Below are positions 36,330 to 49,150 of a stretch of 64,000 bases of DNA, piece after piece. The DNA comes from Lichenostomus cassidix (taxonomy: Eukaryota > Chordata > Aves > Passeriformes > Meliphagidae), in contig CM039179.1 in NCBI GenBank assembly GCA_008360975.2, positions 56,210,666 through 56,274,665 on the forward strand, in the 5' to 3' direction. The notes below the pieces were generated by a model. It was not told the origin of the DNA and searched no databases. It worked only from the letters and a program-made list of their open reading frames with translations. The translations under genes and the position numbers were made by a program. Numbering within the stretch: position 1 is the first letter of the stretch; each line of letters opens with the position of its first letter.

Positions 36330-36620
36330 GGGGACTCTGTTTGTCCATCATTCAGAAGAGTGCATGGTGACCTAATTGCTTTCTCCAAGGATCTAATGGT
36401 AGAATACAGTGATGTTGCAGTGTGACCTTTCAGCACAGCAGCTGTTCTCTTCATAGAAGTGCTTTTCACAATGAGGACAATCAGAGACTGGAACTGGATG
36501 CCCAGAGAGTCTAAGGAATCTGGTTTGAATCTTGCAGACACTCAAAATTCAGCTGCACACAGCCCTGGGGAAGCTGGCATTATATTAACCTTGCTCTGAG
36601 AAGAAAGTTATCACCAGAAA
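36330..36620 (+). mobile_element. Diverged CR1 LINE 3' fragment, sense
   Basis: The firm part is 36465-36610: GAGGACAATCAGAGACTGGAACTGGATGCCCAGAGAGTCTAAGGAATCTG, then GCAGACACTCAAAATTCAGCTGCACACAGCCCTGGGGAAGCTGGC and CCTTGCTCTGAG. These fit the CR1 series CAGAGACTGGAACAGGTTGCCCAGAGAG, ATATTCAAAACTCAACTGGACACAGTCCTGGGCAACCTGC, CCCTGCTCTGAG. The upstream part, including GCAGCTGTTCTCTTCATAGAAGTGCT, is consistent but weaker. The 98-codon antisense frame here is a shadow of the repeat. Confidence 0.7.
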
Positions 36621-38446
36621 ACCACAAATGTCCATTCCAGCCTAAAGTATTCTGCAGTTCTTTGTTTCTTGTCATCTCAGGTCACCTCTGTTGCACCTGG
36701 AAAAGAAGACTTTCATAGTCACCTTAGGGACTGTCAAATCCAGGGTAGAAAAGTTTTGAAAAGAGGCAGCCCAAAGGCAGGATGAACAAGTCAGAGAAAG
36801 AGCTGTCACCCCTTGGCAAAATGCAAGATGTTCTGACTTCTCCAGAACGGTCTATGTGGAAAGGTTGGTTAGAACTGAAATAGGTGTAATGAAGGATGTG
36901 ATGTTGCATGGTAACCGAATGATTTCCAGATTTACACAGGAAGATCTCAGAGGTGAAGAGGAATGTTTCCCAGTGAAGTGCTTTACAATGTGTTAGCCTC
37001 CTTAGTAACAATCCTTCAAGCTGAAACAATACCAGTGGTCCTCCTGTTGCAGAAGGGAAGAGGAGGACTGACGTCCAGAAGAGAATAGTGCAACGGAGCA
37101 CTGGCAAAATCACAAGACTTGATCCTTGTGGATCCTCTGAGCATGGCCTGAGAGCATGTTTGAGACAGGGAACAAAGAGAGAAAAGGAAAACATACACAA
37201 ACCTAACATTCATATTAAATTGCTTGGTAATAGAGATAAGGTAATCTCTATGTACCGTTGCACCACAGTTGGATGTACTAAATCAAATGCAGCGAAAGAA
37301 CCAATGCTTTTAATGGGAGGTACCAGCAGCTGGACTTTTTTTCCCCATCTGTTTTTGTTCTTATGCAGACTTTTCAAATGGAAAGATTTCCACCTGGATC
37401 TGCCTTTCCTCTGGGAATGTGCTCAGACTTAAAGATTTATGGTTTCTTTCAATGGGGGAGTGAGGGTAGCTCTTTTAGATGCAGAAACCACTCTTACCAT
37501 TATTTCCTTTTCAAAGACTCCTAGTGTTTCTTACTAATAAGTTACTTATATGTCTCCTGAGGCATTCAATATCAGCATCAGTCTTCCCTAAATGGTCTCT
37601 ATTACTGGGAAAATTGTCAGCAATAGGTTATTTGAAAGAGATGCTCTGTATGGTTTATAACAGAATACTCTGACGGAAGATATTGGTGCTGTTTAAGAAA
37701 ATACATTTGAAGACACTGTTGGACTGAAGAAGACAACAAGGAAATTTAATCACAGGATTATGAGCATTCAAAATAGTAGCAACAGGTGAGGGCGTCATGC
37801 TTTGGCAAAAGCAGTGAGAGGCAAATGAGGTGTTTAGCAGTGGTGCAAAGCACATTTTTGCAGTTCGGAAGAGCTGAAGGAAAAATTAGGTGGATGGCAA
37901 CTTTTTTATTTTTGCAGACAAAAACAGAACAAGACATTGGCTACGGAAAGAAGAGAAGGCAGAAAAATTCATGTGTAAAGGACAAGTTTGACAACCTGAA
38001 ATATTTTGGTCAAGTTAGAGGTTCTTTTTCTTAGAGGTATAATTATTAAATGTTAACAAATCTTAGCATCTAATATGTTGTGCTTCTTTCCATGTTGCCA
38101 GTATGAAAAAGATATCATTTTGCAGCAGGAAGTCCTCTTTCAGCAGTGTGGCTCTGCAAGCATCATTTTCAAACACTTTTCAGAGTTTATGCCTGATGAG
38201 TGAGGCTCTTTACCTTGTGAACTTTCACATTATTGGGCCAACTGAAATAGATGCTCTTGTCCTTTCAGGATAGAGTTTCAGCCATAACACTTAATTTCTG
38301 ACCTTTGTGGGTTTAACTTATACTCCATTCTGACCTTCAGGATAGTAGCATGAATGTATGCATTTGCATATTATAGATCCACAGCCTGAAACATCTACTC
38401 AAATTTAGAATAAGTAGCTGATGGGTATGAGTAATTCTTGTGGGCA
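36621..38446. other. Non-coding stretch containing a 161-codon antisense frame
   Basis: A minus-strand ATG frame of 161 codons (37209 down to 36724) is the longest one not made of a simple repeat. The peptide has no domain I recognise, its amphipathic and cysteine-rich pattern is irregular, and other frames overlap it on both strands. GC content is somewhat above the neighbourhood. It may be part of a decayed repeat. I do not call a gene. Confidence 0.45.
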
Positions 38447-38556
38447 TTTTTGTGTTTGAGGGTTTATTTGTTGGTTTGGTGGTTTGTTTGGTTTTTTTTT
38501 GCTTTGTTGTTGTTGTTAGGTTTTTTGGTTTTGTTTGTGGGAGGTTTTTTTGTTAT
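38447..38556 (+). repeat. G/T-rich low-complexity block
   Basis: The plus strand is nearly all T and G: TTTTTGTGTTTGAGGG, TTGTTGGTTTGGTGG, GTTGTTGTTGTTAGG, TTTTGTTTGTGGGAGG. It belongs to the same compositional class as the blocks at 46.5, 46.7 and 59.8 kb. Confidence 0.85.
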
Positions 38557-41500
38557 ATCAGTGAGGTTTTTATTTTTTACCCATTAATACATGTATATAT
38601 GTGTATGTGCCTTAGGACACCAGAACCAATAATGTGGTTTTGAAAGGAATACAATGTGTAACACATGAGCTGATTAGGAGGACAGTAAACAAGAAAAAAA
38701 AATTGTATTAGTTTACAATTTGGCTAATAATTTTTTTTAAGAATTTATTATAAAAACTGTTCCTAGACTAAAATCTTATTTCAAGTTTCAACATGTTGAT
38801 AGTTTTTATGAACAAATTGCAAGCTTCTGAATATAGGGGTTTATATAATGAAAAGGCTGACAGTCCCTTAACTATAATAGCAAGAACAGACATTACTCTA
38901 ATGCAAAAGGAACTTTTATCTAGCAGAAGGGTGACTATATAAATCATTGTTATGAAATGCACCTTTCTACTTAGTTATATTCAATCTGCAAATCATAAAC
39001 TCATCATTTTGCTGGCAAAAAATAGGCTGGATTGAATTTTAAAGTTTTTTTCTTGAGTCTCATTATTCTACATCTGTACTGACTCTTCCTTTCAATCATT
39101 TCCTTTGTGATTGCTCAGCTTCATGTTTCCTATAATTTGTTAGGCTGAAATGCTTGACGTTTATACTGGGAGTCCCATGCAGCTAGTCAGCTCAGAACCT
39201 GACTTTCATCTTAAATGGGCAAAGCAAAAAAACAGCAGAAAATGGAGGCAAAGGAGAAGAGAAAAAGTTGTTTATATTTCTGAATTGGCTAATGCAATGC
39301 TGTAAGAGATATTCTGGAATAGAATACATTTCTATTCAGATAAGCACCGGCAGCTGTGCCATCTGCAGTATAGAATACCTACCTGCTTCTGAAATATATA
39401 GTGATTCAGTGATAGCTGACTTATATTTACTTACATAAAGCAAGCTATACTTTCTCCTTCTGGATTTGTTCTGCTTTCATTTACTCAGCTTGGCAGCTTA
39501 CCTTGTGTACAAGCTGTCTAAATTTGACTAATGGTCCTCTATGAATCAGCTGGTCAGTAAATCTTTCCTTTCTCAGGCTTCTTTGGCTTTGTTGAATTGC
39601 TTTGTCATTATAGTAACCAATTGAATTAGAATTGTTTTTTTTATTTGATAGGTCATTCTCTGAAACATAGACAAAAATTACAGCAGCAGCATGGTTACAA
39701 ATTGAACAGAACAGGGAGAAAGCTTAATTTATTTTTTATTTCTCTTGTGAATAAGGGTCTTAGATTTCCCGATATTACCTTGGAAAGATGAAAAAAGAAA
39801 CCTACCTGTTTATGTGAGCAATAATTATATATTCTGTGTAAGGAGAAAACATTCTGCTGTGCACTGATGAAGACTGTTAGTCATTTCATCATGTTCTGCA
39901 GCATTGCTTCTCCTGACTGCGCACAGTACTAATAAAACAAGTTAATGGAGTTTATTCTGTCACAAACACTACAATTTCAAAGAGCTGATTGCAGTCTATG
40001 GGAAATCAGTGTCTAACAGCCTCTTAAAGATGCACAGTAGTTTTAACATATTATCCAACAGAAGATATACATTAAACACTCTAGTTATATGTGTAAGAAG
40101 ATATGGAGAAAAGGAGCAACAGCATCCACTGTTGCTAGTTCACAGACCATTTTATGATAGTTGGATCAGTACACAGCAAGAGTCCCTCCATGTTTCCAGT
40201 ATTTACAAATTCTCCAAATGATAGTTTGTCTGAAAGTCAAATTAGCTAGAATATAGAATTCAAAAATTCACATTTTATAAGATGTTTTTAAACCAAATTG
40301 TACTGTTTAATAAGTAACTTGCAGCTTGGATTGATGTTGATAAAGATGTACAAACCAAATGTTGTTTCACAGTCTCTGAAATTGCATGTTATTCATAGTA
40401 AAATATGAGGCTGATTATAAGATGCAATGGTAATCAGACTGAATTAATAGGAGCCCTTCAACAAACCTTCATTTCCACAAGACTCATGACATTCCCTGTA
40501 AGTAGACATTGAGAAGATGTATTATTTCGGAAAATAGATTTCAATTGTTACGTGACAGTTGAGGTATGTTGGTTTGGTTAATCAACATAACTTCCTAATT
40601 TAAAATATTGTTTAATAGACATGAAGGTTTTCTACAGGATAACGTGTTCTTCCACCCCCTCAGTCTAATACCAATTAAACTCTAAGAAAAGAGAAAAATG
40701 AAAAGAAAATGTTTCAACGTTCACTAGACTTTAGGATCAAAGAAATGCATTTTCGTTTTGGAACACTACTATTTTACTTCGCTGTCTCCTCACAAGAAAC
40801 TCATCTCTTTGGCTCATGGAATACTAATTAAAGCTAAAGGATCTTAGGAAAGCTGAGGCTTATTCAAATTTCTAAATCTGAAATTTTCTAACAGAGGCAG
40901 ACACTAATGGGTCTTCCTTTGTGTAAAATTTAAGTGCGCAGAAACTATCAGGAATGAAGAAATAGCATTGGAGACAAAGCAAAATAGAGTTAGTTTGTTG
41001 CTGGCCTGGGCTCAACTTTAGCAGGATGTCCTTTGTTCTTGTTTGTGATGCTTTTTGTGGCTTGGTGAGAAATAGGGACAAAAGAGAGATGGCAGCAGCA
41101 GATGTGGATATAAAATGTGTACACTGTTAAACATATGGCCTTAGATGCGAACAAACAGAGCAGAGATGGTAGAATTGCCTTTGCCATACCAGAATTTCTG
41201 TCACACCCATGATGCCTAGCCAGCAAACTTCATTTACAGCCAGCACACTAACTATTCCCAGGATTCAGCAAATATTGCCTATATAATTTAAAACATCTTT
41301 AATGCAGTTCCAATATTTTCTTTTTTTTTTTTCCTGTTTTCTGTATTCTTTTCAAGGTTAAGAGCATTTTATACAGAGATATCATCCCATGTATTCAAAG
41401 ACATCACTGATCTCATTTCCATTGTTTGATTTTGTACATTGTAAAGTCTGTCTTTGGACAAAATATATGTATTTTCAGGGCATCCAATTAATGATGTATT

Positions 41501-44500
41501 AAACATATTTTTTCCAAAAGTTTTTAAGGTGCATAATATTTTAAGTCATTAATTTTTCAAAGTAATTTAGTGCTTAAAGCCTGGGAAGTATCTTTTGTCT
41601 TCAATATTAATTTCTAATACTTTCTGATAGTATATCATGTCTAAATCAATCTGCCTTGGTTTTATTTAACTTGAAAATCACATAAATATTTCTCATTATC
41701 CTATATTCCTGATTAAGGGTCTACCAGTAGGTCAGCAGGATATTGATAATGGGGCATATTCTCTTAGATAGATTGTTAAATCCTGAATAGGTCTGCTGAC
41801 GTGTGGAGTTTATGGCTTCATTCTGCAATGTAAATGTGCAATGTTGCATATGTGAATGAATATAAAAGCAAGATCGAGAAAGCGTACACAGAGATCCTTA
41901 TTACCAGACTGACTGGAAATTGCCCTAGGGAATGAAAAGAAGATTACTCAAACCTTCTGACAGAAGATGGCAGAAGAGGTTAGCACCCAGTTAGGACAGC
42001 AAGAGCCCTGTTCAAAGCCCTTGCCACCCTGATACATCTATTGCTTGTCATTTTATCCCTGCTTCAGCACTAATGAAGCCAGCAGGCAACAACTTCTGTC
42101 GAACACTGTTGGGCAATACTTAGGGCAGCTGCTGAGCATAGCTGCAGCATTAATCTCTAGCTTAAGTCCCATTGACTTCATTGGTGTGTAAGTGTATGGT
42201 TCTGAGGACGATGTCTCTGCTGCTGTCCTGCAAAGAAACAGTCTTGACCTGAAGACTGAGAGCCTTCTCTTTCTTCTGATACATTTGCTTCACCTTAAGT
42301 TTGTGCTCAAGCAGATATTTTCCACTATGTAACCTTCAGGGACTTGCAAGATCTTTGTTTAGATACTCAAATTTAAGGGACTAAAACTCATGGGATAACA
42401 TTTTACGTGCACTGTAGAAAACATATATATGGCTCTCCTCTTCTGATACAGCTTTTAGCTATTTTGTCCCCCTTTTTAGATAGGGGTATGCTCTATTTCC
42501 TCTCTGTAAGGAAGAAATAGAATGGCAATATTTCATTAGTTTCAGTTTGACTACAACTTCAATCACATTTACCTTATCTACTGGTTTTTGAGTTGTGCTA
42601 GTTCTATTAAGCATTGAGAGCAGTTGTACTGAGAAAATGTCAATAAAATTAGATATTAACTAATAACAATGACTTTCAATTACATATTGATATTGAAATG
42701 CAGTAGCAAAATACTCAAAGACAAGGCATTATTTTATACCTTTGGATAAAACTGAGATTAGATCTCAGTTTCCATCTATCCATCATAATCCTTCATAAGC
42801 TGTATTATCTAAAGGAAATGTGAAAATAATCAAACTAACAAATTTATTTATGGGAACGGCAAAAAAGAAGCCTCTACAGATCTTTATTTATTAAGGGTTC
42901 TCTAGCTCTTCGCTTTACAGTAGGTACAATCTATAATTTTTTTCTTTCCTATGTTATGCAAGGATTTCCCTTGATACCTAGGTCCCTCAGATCCATCTTA
43001 TCTCAATATGTAGATAATTCCTTCTTTTCTTCCTTGGAAAGCTATGAAAATGAAGCACTGGGGATGTGAAAGTCCCTTTTGAGCTCCTCAGACACTGTAT
43101 ACAATCCAATGCAGCACCTTTATTTCGACGTATCTGTAGGAATTTGTCACACATTACTGAAATCCTCTCAGGGGAAGTACAGCAGCTGTTTAACAATACT
43201 TGGCATCAGGCTACAACGTATTAAGGTAGGAAGTGATGAGCCAAAACATATCAAATTGAACTGCAGGGGCAAAATAGGTATGCAAAATGCAAATCCTCAA
43301 TCGGAATTTGGCCAATCCTCCAGGACTAAAACTGCGACCCTTGCAAATAGTGATGGGGAATTAAAACACAGTTGTGGGTATGCTGGATAGAAGTCTTACT
43401 AATCTCTTTGTTCAGGAAGTTACTAAGAAATATTGACTATGTAGATACCAGCCAATTTATTGAAGCTGTAGCCCTAGGGAGCTACTGCAAGTTGTAGTGC
43501 ATTATGATGTTCTGCTCTGTGGCATTAGTGCAAAATATATACCCACTGCGAGTCAATTTTAAATACATTTTTCTAATGTGATGAATCATAGTCAGTGTGT
43601 AAGACTTTGGATCCACTTCAAACCTTTAAAAACTTTTTTCTTGAAAGTAGGAACTGTTTACATATCTCCAATGTTTTTTAAAATTACAGATTTTTCACAC
43701 TTATTATGAAGTTTTATTAAAGTTTAAATTAAAGGCATTAAAATGTTGAGATAACTGAGGCAATAAGGTGATTTTTTTTTTGCACCAGTATCAGCTCAGG
43801 ATTTGAACCGTGGTCTGAAGAGAGACAGAGAATCAATTGTACTGAGAGATAAAGGAACAATGTTTCAAACGAATAGAAATGTGTGAGGAGAGACCAATTC
43901 TGCCTGTGCTGTGGCTGTTCGGAAAAGTAGAAAGACTGGTAACAGATGATCTCTAGGGGAGCAGATCTGTTAGAGAAAGTATTGAAAATTATGGTTTAAA
44001 ATAAAATGTAAAAGGAGGACTACACCAGAAGAGATAGCATGAGGGAAGTACTTCCTCTCTTAAAACCAGGAAGGTAGAAAAATTCTGCAAATCTTGGAAT
44101 GCTGATATTGCTGTAACCTGTATTTGTAATAGTCACTGCTGACAAGTAAAGGCCAGATCAATCCACAGACTTAAGTAAAGAGAAAATGGAGAGTTGAAAG
44201 TCAAAGATCAAAGATGGAACTAGTTAAGAAGTAATTCTCTTTGAATTACTCTTGTTTGCCAGAGGGTCACAGGAGAAAACTAATTACATGACCAAAAATG
44301 TGATGAAAATACATAGAAGTCACATTCAGTTTTCAGTAGAAAATGCTCTAGATTCACAGATAAATAATTAATTTTTTAATTAAAAAAGAAAGTAATTCAA
44401 CAGAATCAGGCAGTAGCTGGAAATAAAGTAATCACTGAAAGTGAAAGAAACAGCGTAAGAAGGATTCAGACAAGCAAATGTCTGTATGATATGAAGATTA

Positions 44501-46530
44501 AAGGGGTCTATTATGCAAAATTTAGTTTTTGCAGAGAATGTGCATTCTAATGTAAAGCAAGGACTTCTTAAGAATATGGGTCAATTAATTTCCATTGGAT
44601 GAAAACACATCTAAAGTGGGGTGTTCCCTAAGGCTCACCAAACTGTCATTTGCAGGAAGAATCCACTGAAGACTTTGCCATTCTTGATTCAAATTGAAAG
44701 AAAAAGCAAATTTCGTATCTTCTAGCTAATAAGGCAGCCATCTGATGGTTTTCTTTTGCTTCTTCATGGTTGTATAAAAGTATGTTTTATACATGCAAGT
44801 GTAGTCATGACACATGATACTTGATTTCAGCCTCCACTTTGTCAAATGCTGTAAGATGCTTTTAAAAGTCTCATAATTTTGTGAAATGAAACACAAAATA
44901 GTTTAAATCTTTTGAAAAGTACAACAGGAATTACTGTTGCTGTGTAATGAACCCAAAAGAGTCACTGGACATTGATGATTAGGATAGAAATTGTTTGACA
45001 TTATAATCCAAATATTAAAATCAAAATTAGAATTAAAAAATAAAATCTCACTTTGATCTGTGAAAGGATATGTTCAATCCTACTATCAAGGGAAATTAAG
45101 TGACAATATTTGAAGCTGTCATGTAATGCCTAGTTCCTTTAAAATCACTTATATGTTTTCTTAGTTCCTCTTCCAGACCATCTGAAACTAATAATTGTTT
45201 GGCCCTCAGAGGTAGGAAAGTACTTCACCAGCAAGTGCAGAAGAGTACCTGGAAATGGCAGTTTCTTCAGTCAGGGATGATGGTCATGCTCATCAGCAGG
45301 AATTGGGACAAGGAAAGTACTAAAAAAACTGAGGTTGTTCGGCATCCCAAACTCAACTGTTCAAAAAGGGAGAGGGAAGAGCCACTGAGACCCTGAGGAA
45401 CTAGGCAATAGTCTAAGTACTTTAGAGCTGCTGAGGACAGAGCTCATGAGCTCTGATATGTGAAAGTGTGTACTTCATGTGTAGTAAAAGAGAGAAGGAG
45501 CTGGAGAAATGCAGACAGCTCTATAGCAACACTTGGAATTTGTGTTTTGGAGCTTAGTGGAGTATGCAGTGCTTTCAATAGGAGCTCATGGTAAGTGCTG
45601 CTTCTTTATGGGAAGTACTGAAACAAGATCTTTCCAATCATTATCAGGCATATTTCACCTTGCAGACAAAGAATATTGGCTAAAATACCCATTAAGTATT
45701 TGAGTTTTACAGTTCATTTAGGCTGTACAGACAAAAAAGCCCCCATCAATAAAAAATCTTGAGAATGACCTTATGCTCCTTTCTCTACAAAAGAAAAAAG
45801 CATATGCTGTGTAGATGAATTAGATGATGGGATACCATGGACTGCAGTTTAACTAAAACCATTGATCTTTACAAATTACACCCATTTGACAACAGGGATC
45901 CATCAAACTCCAATAGTACAATGCCAAAAAATATTTTTTTTTTCCTTTTATACTTCACTCCTTTTATCTTTCTTCACCCTGTTTCTGATTATCTTCTCCA
46001 TTTTATGGTGATGGCACTAAATGCTAATGAGGTCATTCCTGGTCCTATCCCAGTCAGCCTTTTTGGCATGATTATTTCTGGAGTTGAACAAACTGCATGG
46101 AATAAATGAGATTAACGCAGTAGGCAACATTTTCAGCGTTTCATATAAGAGCTTCCACTGATAGTTCACCTTGATGGCACAGATTTATCTGCATTGCTAA
46201 TTTGTGTGCTTGAGCCTGCCTGTGCAAGTTTGTGTGCATGTATTCTCTTTGGCTGCTCAGTCTCACAGATACTACAGTACAATGGGGTGGCTTAACTATT
46301 TGTCATAATTATGAGAAGGATCTGTCTTTTCCAGCTTTCTTGAGGTTATTTTTGTTGCTGGATTGTAGAAGTATAAGGAAGGCTGAAGAGTGATAGCCTC
46401 AAGAGAGCTGCAAAATAAAGAAGAATCTCTATTAACATAGCTACAGATTCTGTGAAGTTGTATGAAGCAGTCACTGATGATAAAAATTGCTGAAAGGAAC
46501 CTCCAGTGATCACACAGAAATTAATTTGGA
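38557..46530. other. 8 kb unique AT-rich DNA, no gene seen
   Basis: No gene, RNA or clear dispersed repeat. A 103-codon plus frame at 43079-43390 has no domain. The sequence around 43240-43380 has a somewhat different texture (GGAATTTGGCC, CAGGACTAAAACTGCGACCC) and could be an old unrecognised repeat. GAAAGTGAAAGAAAC at 44437-44451 resembles an IRF/PRDM1 site. T runs occur near 41318-41332. Confidence 0.45.
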
Positions 46531-46592
46531 CTGTGTTTTTTTCATTTGGTTTTGAGGGGTTTTTTTTGTCTGTCTTTTGTTAGTTTGTTTTG
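46531..46592 (+). repeat. G/T-rich low-complexity patch
   Basis: TGTGTTTTTTTC..TTTGGTTTTGAGGGG then TTTTTTTGTC..TCTTTTGTTAGTTTGTTTTG, with T and G dominating the plus strand. A similar patch follows at 46691-46731. Confidence 0.8.
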
Positions 46593-46690
46593 ATAGCAAT
46601 GTAGACTGTCTTATGCCAGTTTAAAAGAAAAAAGAAAAAGACCTGGGTTGACTGATCACAGATTTAGTTAACATTTAAATAAACTCTGGC

Positions 46691-46731
46691 ATTTGGTTTT
46701 AGTTTTGGTTTGTTTTTTTTGTGGTTTTTTT
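46691..46731 (+). repeat. G/T-rich low-complexity patch
   Basis: ATTTGGTTTTAGTTTTGGTT followed by TGTTTTTTTTGTGGTTTTTTT. Only one A after the start and no C. Confidence 0.8.
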
Positions 46732-46974
46732 AATCAGATAATGTTTTAACTTTTCCTATCAGCTTTGCTAATTCTTGCTTGAAATGTAGGGTTTGTTTTT
46801 TTCCACTCTGCCTTTTTTGTCCCAAGATATTCCTGAACTGTTTGCAAACATCCATTCACTTGTTCAAACCCTCAGCTGAGATATAGTAACTGAGATGACC
46901 TCGTGTGAATTAGAACTGACCTAAAACTTTCTTACCCTGTAACAATTTATCTGCCAATTTGATATCCAAAAGGA

Positions 46975-47085
46975 GGCTGTATGGCTGTATTATCTCACAT
47001 CTGTTGGTTGCTGACCTCCTTTTGGTTCTGACCGCTGAACTAGATAGACCTTGACTCTAATCCAATGTGACAGTTGTATTGTCCC
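46975..47085 (+). mobile_element. Old CR1/L3-like LINE 3' end, sense
   Basis: CTTTTGGTTCTGACCGCTGAACTAGATAGACCTTGACTCTAATCCAATGTGACAGTTGTATT corresponds to the sauropsid CR1-group terminus (CTGGACTAGATGGACCTTTGGTCTGATCCAGTGTGACAGTTCTTATGTTCTT). Only the last 60 or so bases are clear. The upstream boundary is a guess. Confidence 0.55.
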
Positions 47086-47332
47086 TCTGTCTTCAAAAGG
47101 TTTTGGCTGGTGCAGGGATTCTGTTGAAGCTCTTATGCCATTCTCATGTCCAGCTCCAGAGCAGGAAAAAGGACAGAGAACTCTAACAACACAATAACTT
47201 TAAAGTCTGCTGCTAGATGCCACTGGTTTAGTGCAACAGAGGCTCTTGATGGGCCCATTTGTAACCCCTAGAGTTTTGTGAAGTATTTAAGTCAAATATG
47301 CATATGTACACCTTTTTCATTACAGCTAAATG

Positions 47333-47385
47333 CAAAATAAAACAAAACAAGCAAATAAACAAACAAAACAACCCACCACACAAAG
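47333..47385 (+). repeat. A/C-rich low-complexity tract
   Basis: AAAATAAAACAAAACAAGCAAATAAACAAACAAAACAACCCACCACAC: nearly free of G and T on the plus strand. Confidence 0.85.
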
Positions 47386-49122
47386 CTAACACCAGCTGTG
47401 TAAATGCACCGATTAACTCTCTAAATGGGGAAACATAGAGATTTATTGTTGTGTTTTTAGCCATTAAACTAGGAAGTAGCTGCCTCATCTTCCCTAATTT
47501 GCAGCCAATTCCTTACTCAGATTTCCTCCCTTGATCAGTTCAGAGTCAGCAGAAGTGTTGTATGAACAAGGATGAAATATAAGCTGAGTAAGGACTCCTT
47601 TCTCGTTCTATGGGGAGAGATAGAGGGAATGATTATAGGACAGACAGTCTGCTACACTTACCGGAAAAAATTGTATCAGAAAGTATTTTTGGAAACTAAG
47701 GTTTTTGTCTTTTAAGCTATGTTGACTTGACAGAATATTCAGCAATTTATCTACCCCCATTCTCTAATTGGTTAGAAAAATTATGAATGCAGAGCTAGTT
47801 ATTCTTGTCAGAGTTCCAGCTTTGGGCTTCATACACAGCTGCTGCAGAGGAGATCGCAGAGCACTGGCAGGTGAGAAGACAGCATGCATCAATGTCACTG
47901 CATGGCCAGTCTTGGAGACAAAGGGTGCTTATCTTCTTTTCTTCACTCAGTCAGAAAAAACAAGAAGATGAGCTGAAACCTGCTTTCATTTCACAGATGT
48001 CAACATCAAATTCTTACCAAACCTGAAGGTGGCAGAGTCAAGCACTGCTTGAGCTCCTCTTACTTGTCTTTCCCCACATTAACTATTCCCTTTCTAATGG
48101 CTCCATTTTAAGATCTTTTCATGAGATATCAAAATTTCCTATTCCAGATGTAGTTCCCACAACACAGAGGGCAGAAGAGTGAGAAGATGAGCAAGACTGT
48201 GCTTAATTTCTGGAACCTGGTAAAGGTTCAAAATAATGGAATACCATGAGGTGTGCTCTTGCACATTGCTTCCTTTCCTAATTCAGTTCAATGGGATAGT
48301 GAGAGCAAGTTGACATTGTTAAAGTAAATGATCCAGGGCTTTGGTAATGAAGACACATCCAGAGTGAAGTTTATTGTTTTAATTTTAATCTTGAACAACC
48401 CAAACAGTATTAAGTAGGTTGTTCTAAAATACCCTGCTGTGTATTTTCACTGTGAACTATATTTCAGCATGGTGCATACAAAATCATTTATAATAGGTTG
48501 ATTTATGGATTGAAATGGCTTATTTCTATGCAGTGTGAATCAACATAGAGTGTTTACTGAATTTTCTCCATAATAGCCTATCATTAGTCAGAATTCCCAG
48601 AGTGGGAGAAAAGGGGCTAGACACTGGAGACTAAAAAAATCATCTTAAAGAAAATGCCATACTATGTCCCATCTGCTTGGATAGGATTCGTTTTTATTAA
48701 ATATGAATTTCGAAATGATTAATTTGATTTTTCTTGTCTCCCAGCCAGAAACTGGATTTGGAGGAAGTCACACAATATATTAAAAAATTTTGAGTTTTAG
48801 CAAATGCTAGTAATGTGAAATATTAATTTATTTTTGGAAGAAACTAAAAAACCTGCAAAACAGCAAGGAATTATAATTCCACAAAGTAATTTATTACCTT
48901 TTTATTGCCCAGTATATTTTACCCTTCTATAATTTTGGGATTTGAATCTCCTGTCAGTTTACCTCACTGTTATTACATGAGTGTATGAATTCAGTAGAAT
49001 TATATCAATCCAGCAGAACATAAAATCAAGCCTGATGCTCCTTCCAATACTAAGAAGCCATTTAATAACAGACAGTATGTCTGGTGTACCACGCTTCTGC
49101 AGCAGAGCAGCTTTATTATGTA
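47386..49122. other. Non-coding stretch, no gene seen
   Basis: Two overlapping plus-strand frames near 47.77-48.03 kb in different phases, neither with a domain. No repeat recognised. Confidence 0.5.
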
Positions 49123-49150
49123 CTGTTGCTTAACAACTGTTGCTTAACAA
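49123..49150. repeat. Perfect 14-bp tandem duplication
   Basis: CTGTTGCTTAACAA at 49123-49136 is repeated exactly at 49137-49150. Each copy includes the small inverted repeat GTTGCTTAACAA, which could seed replication slippage. Confidence 0.95.

Noticed and set aside
43079..43390. 103-codon plus-strand frame
   Set aside because: No domain or codon-usage signal. It more likely crosses an old repeat, which is reported as a finding instead.
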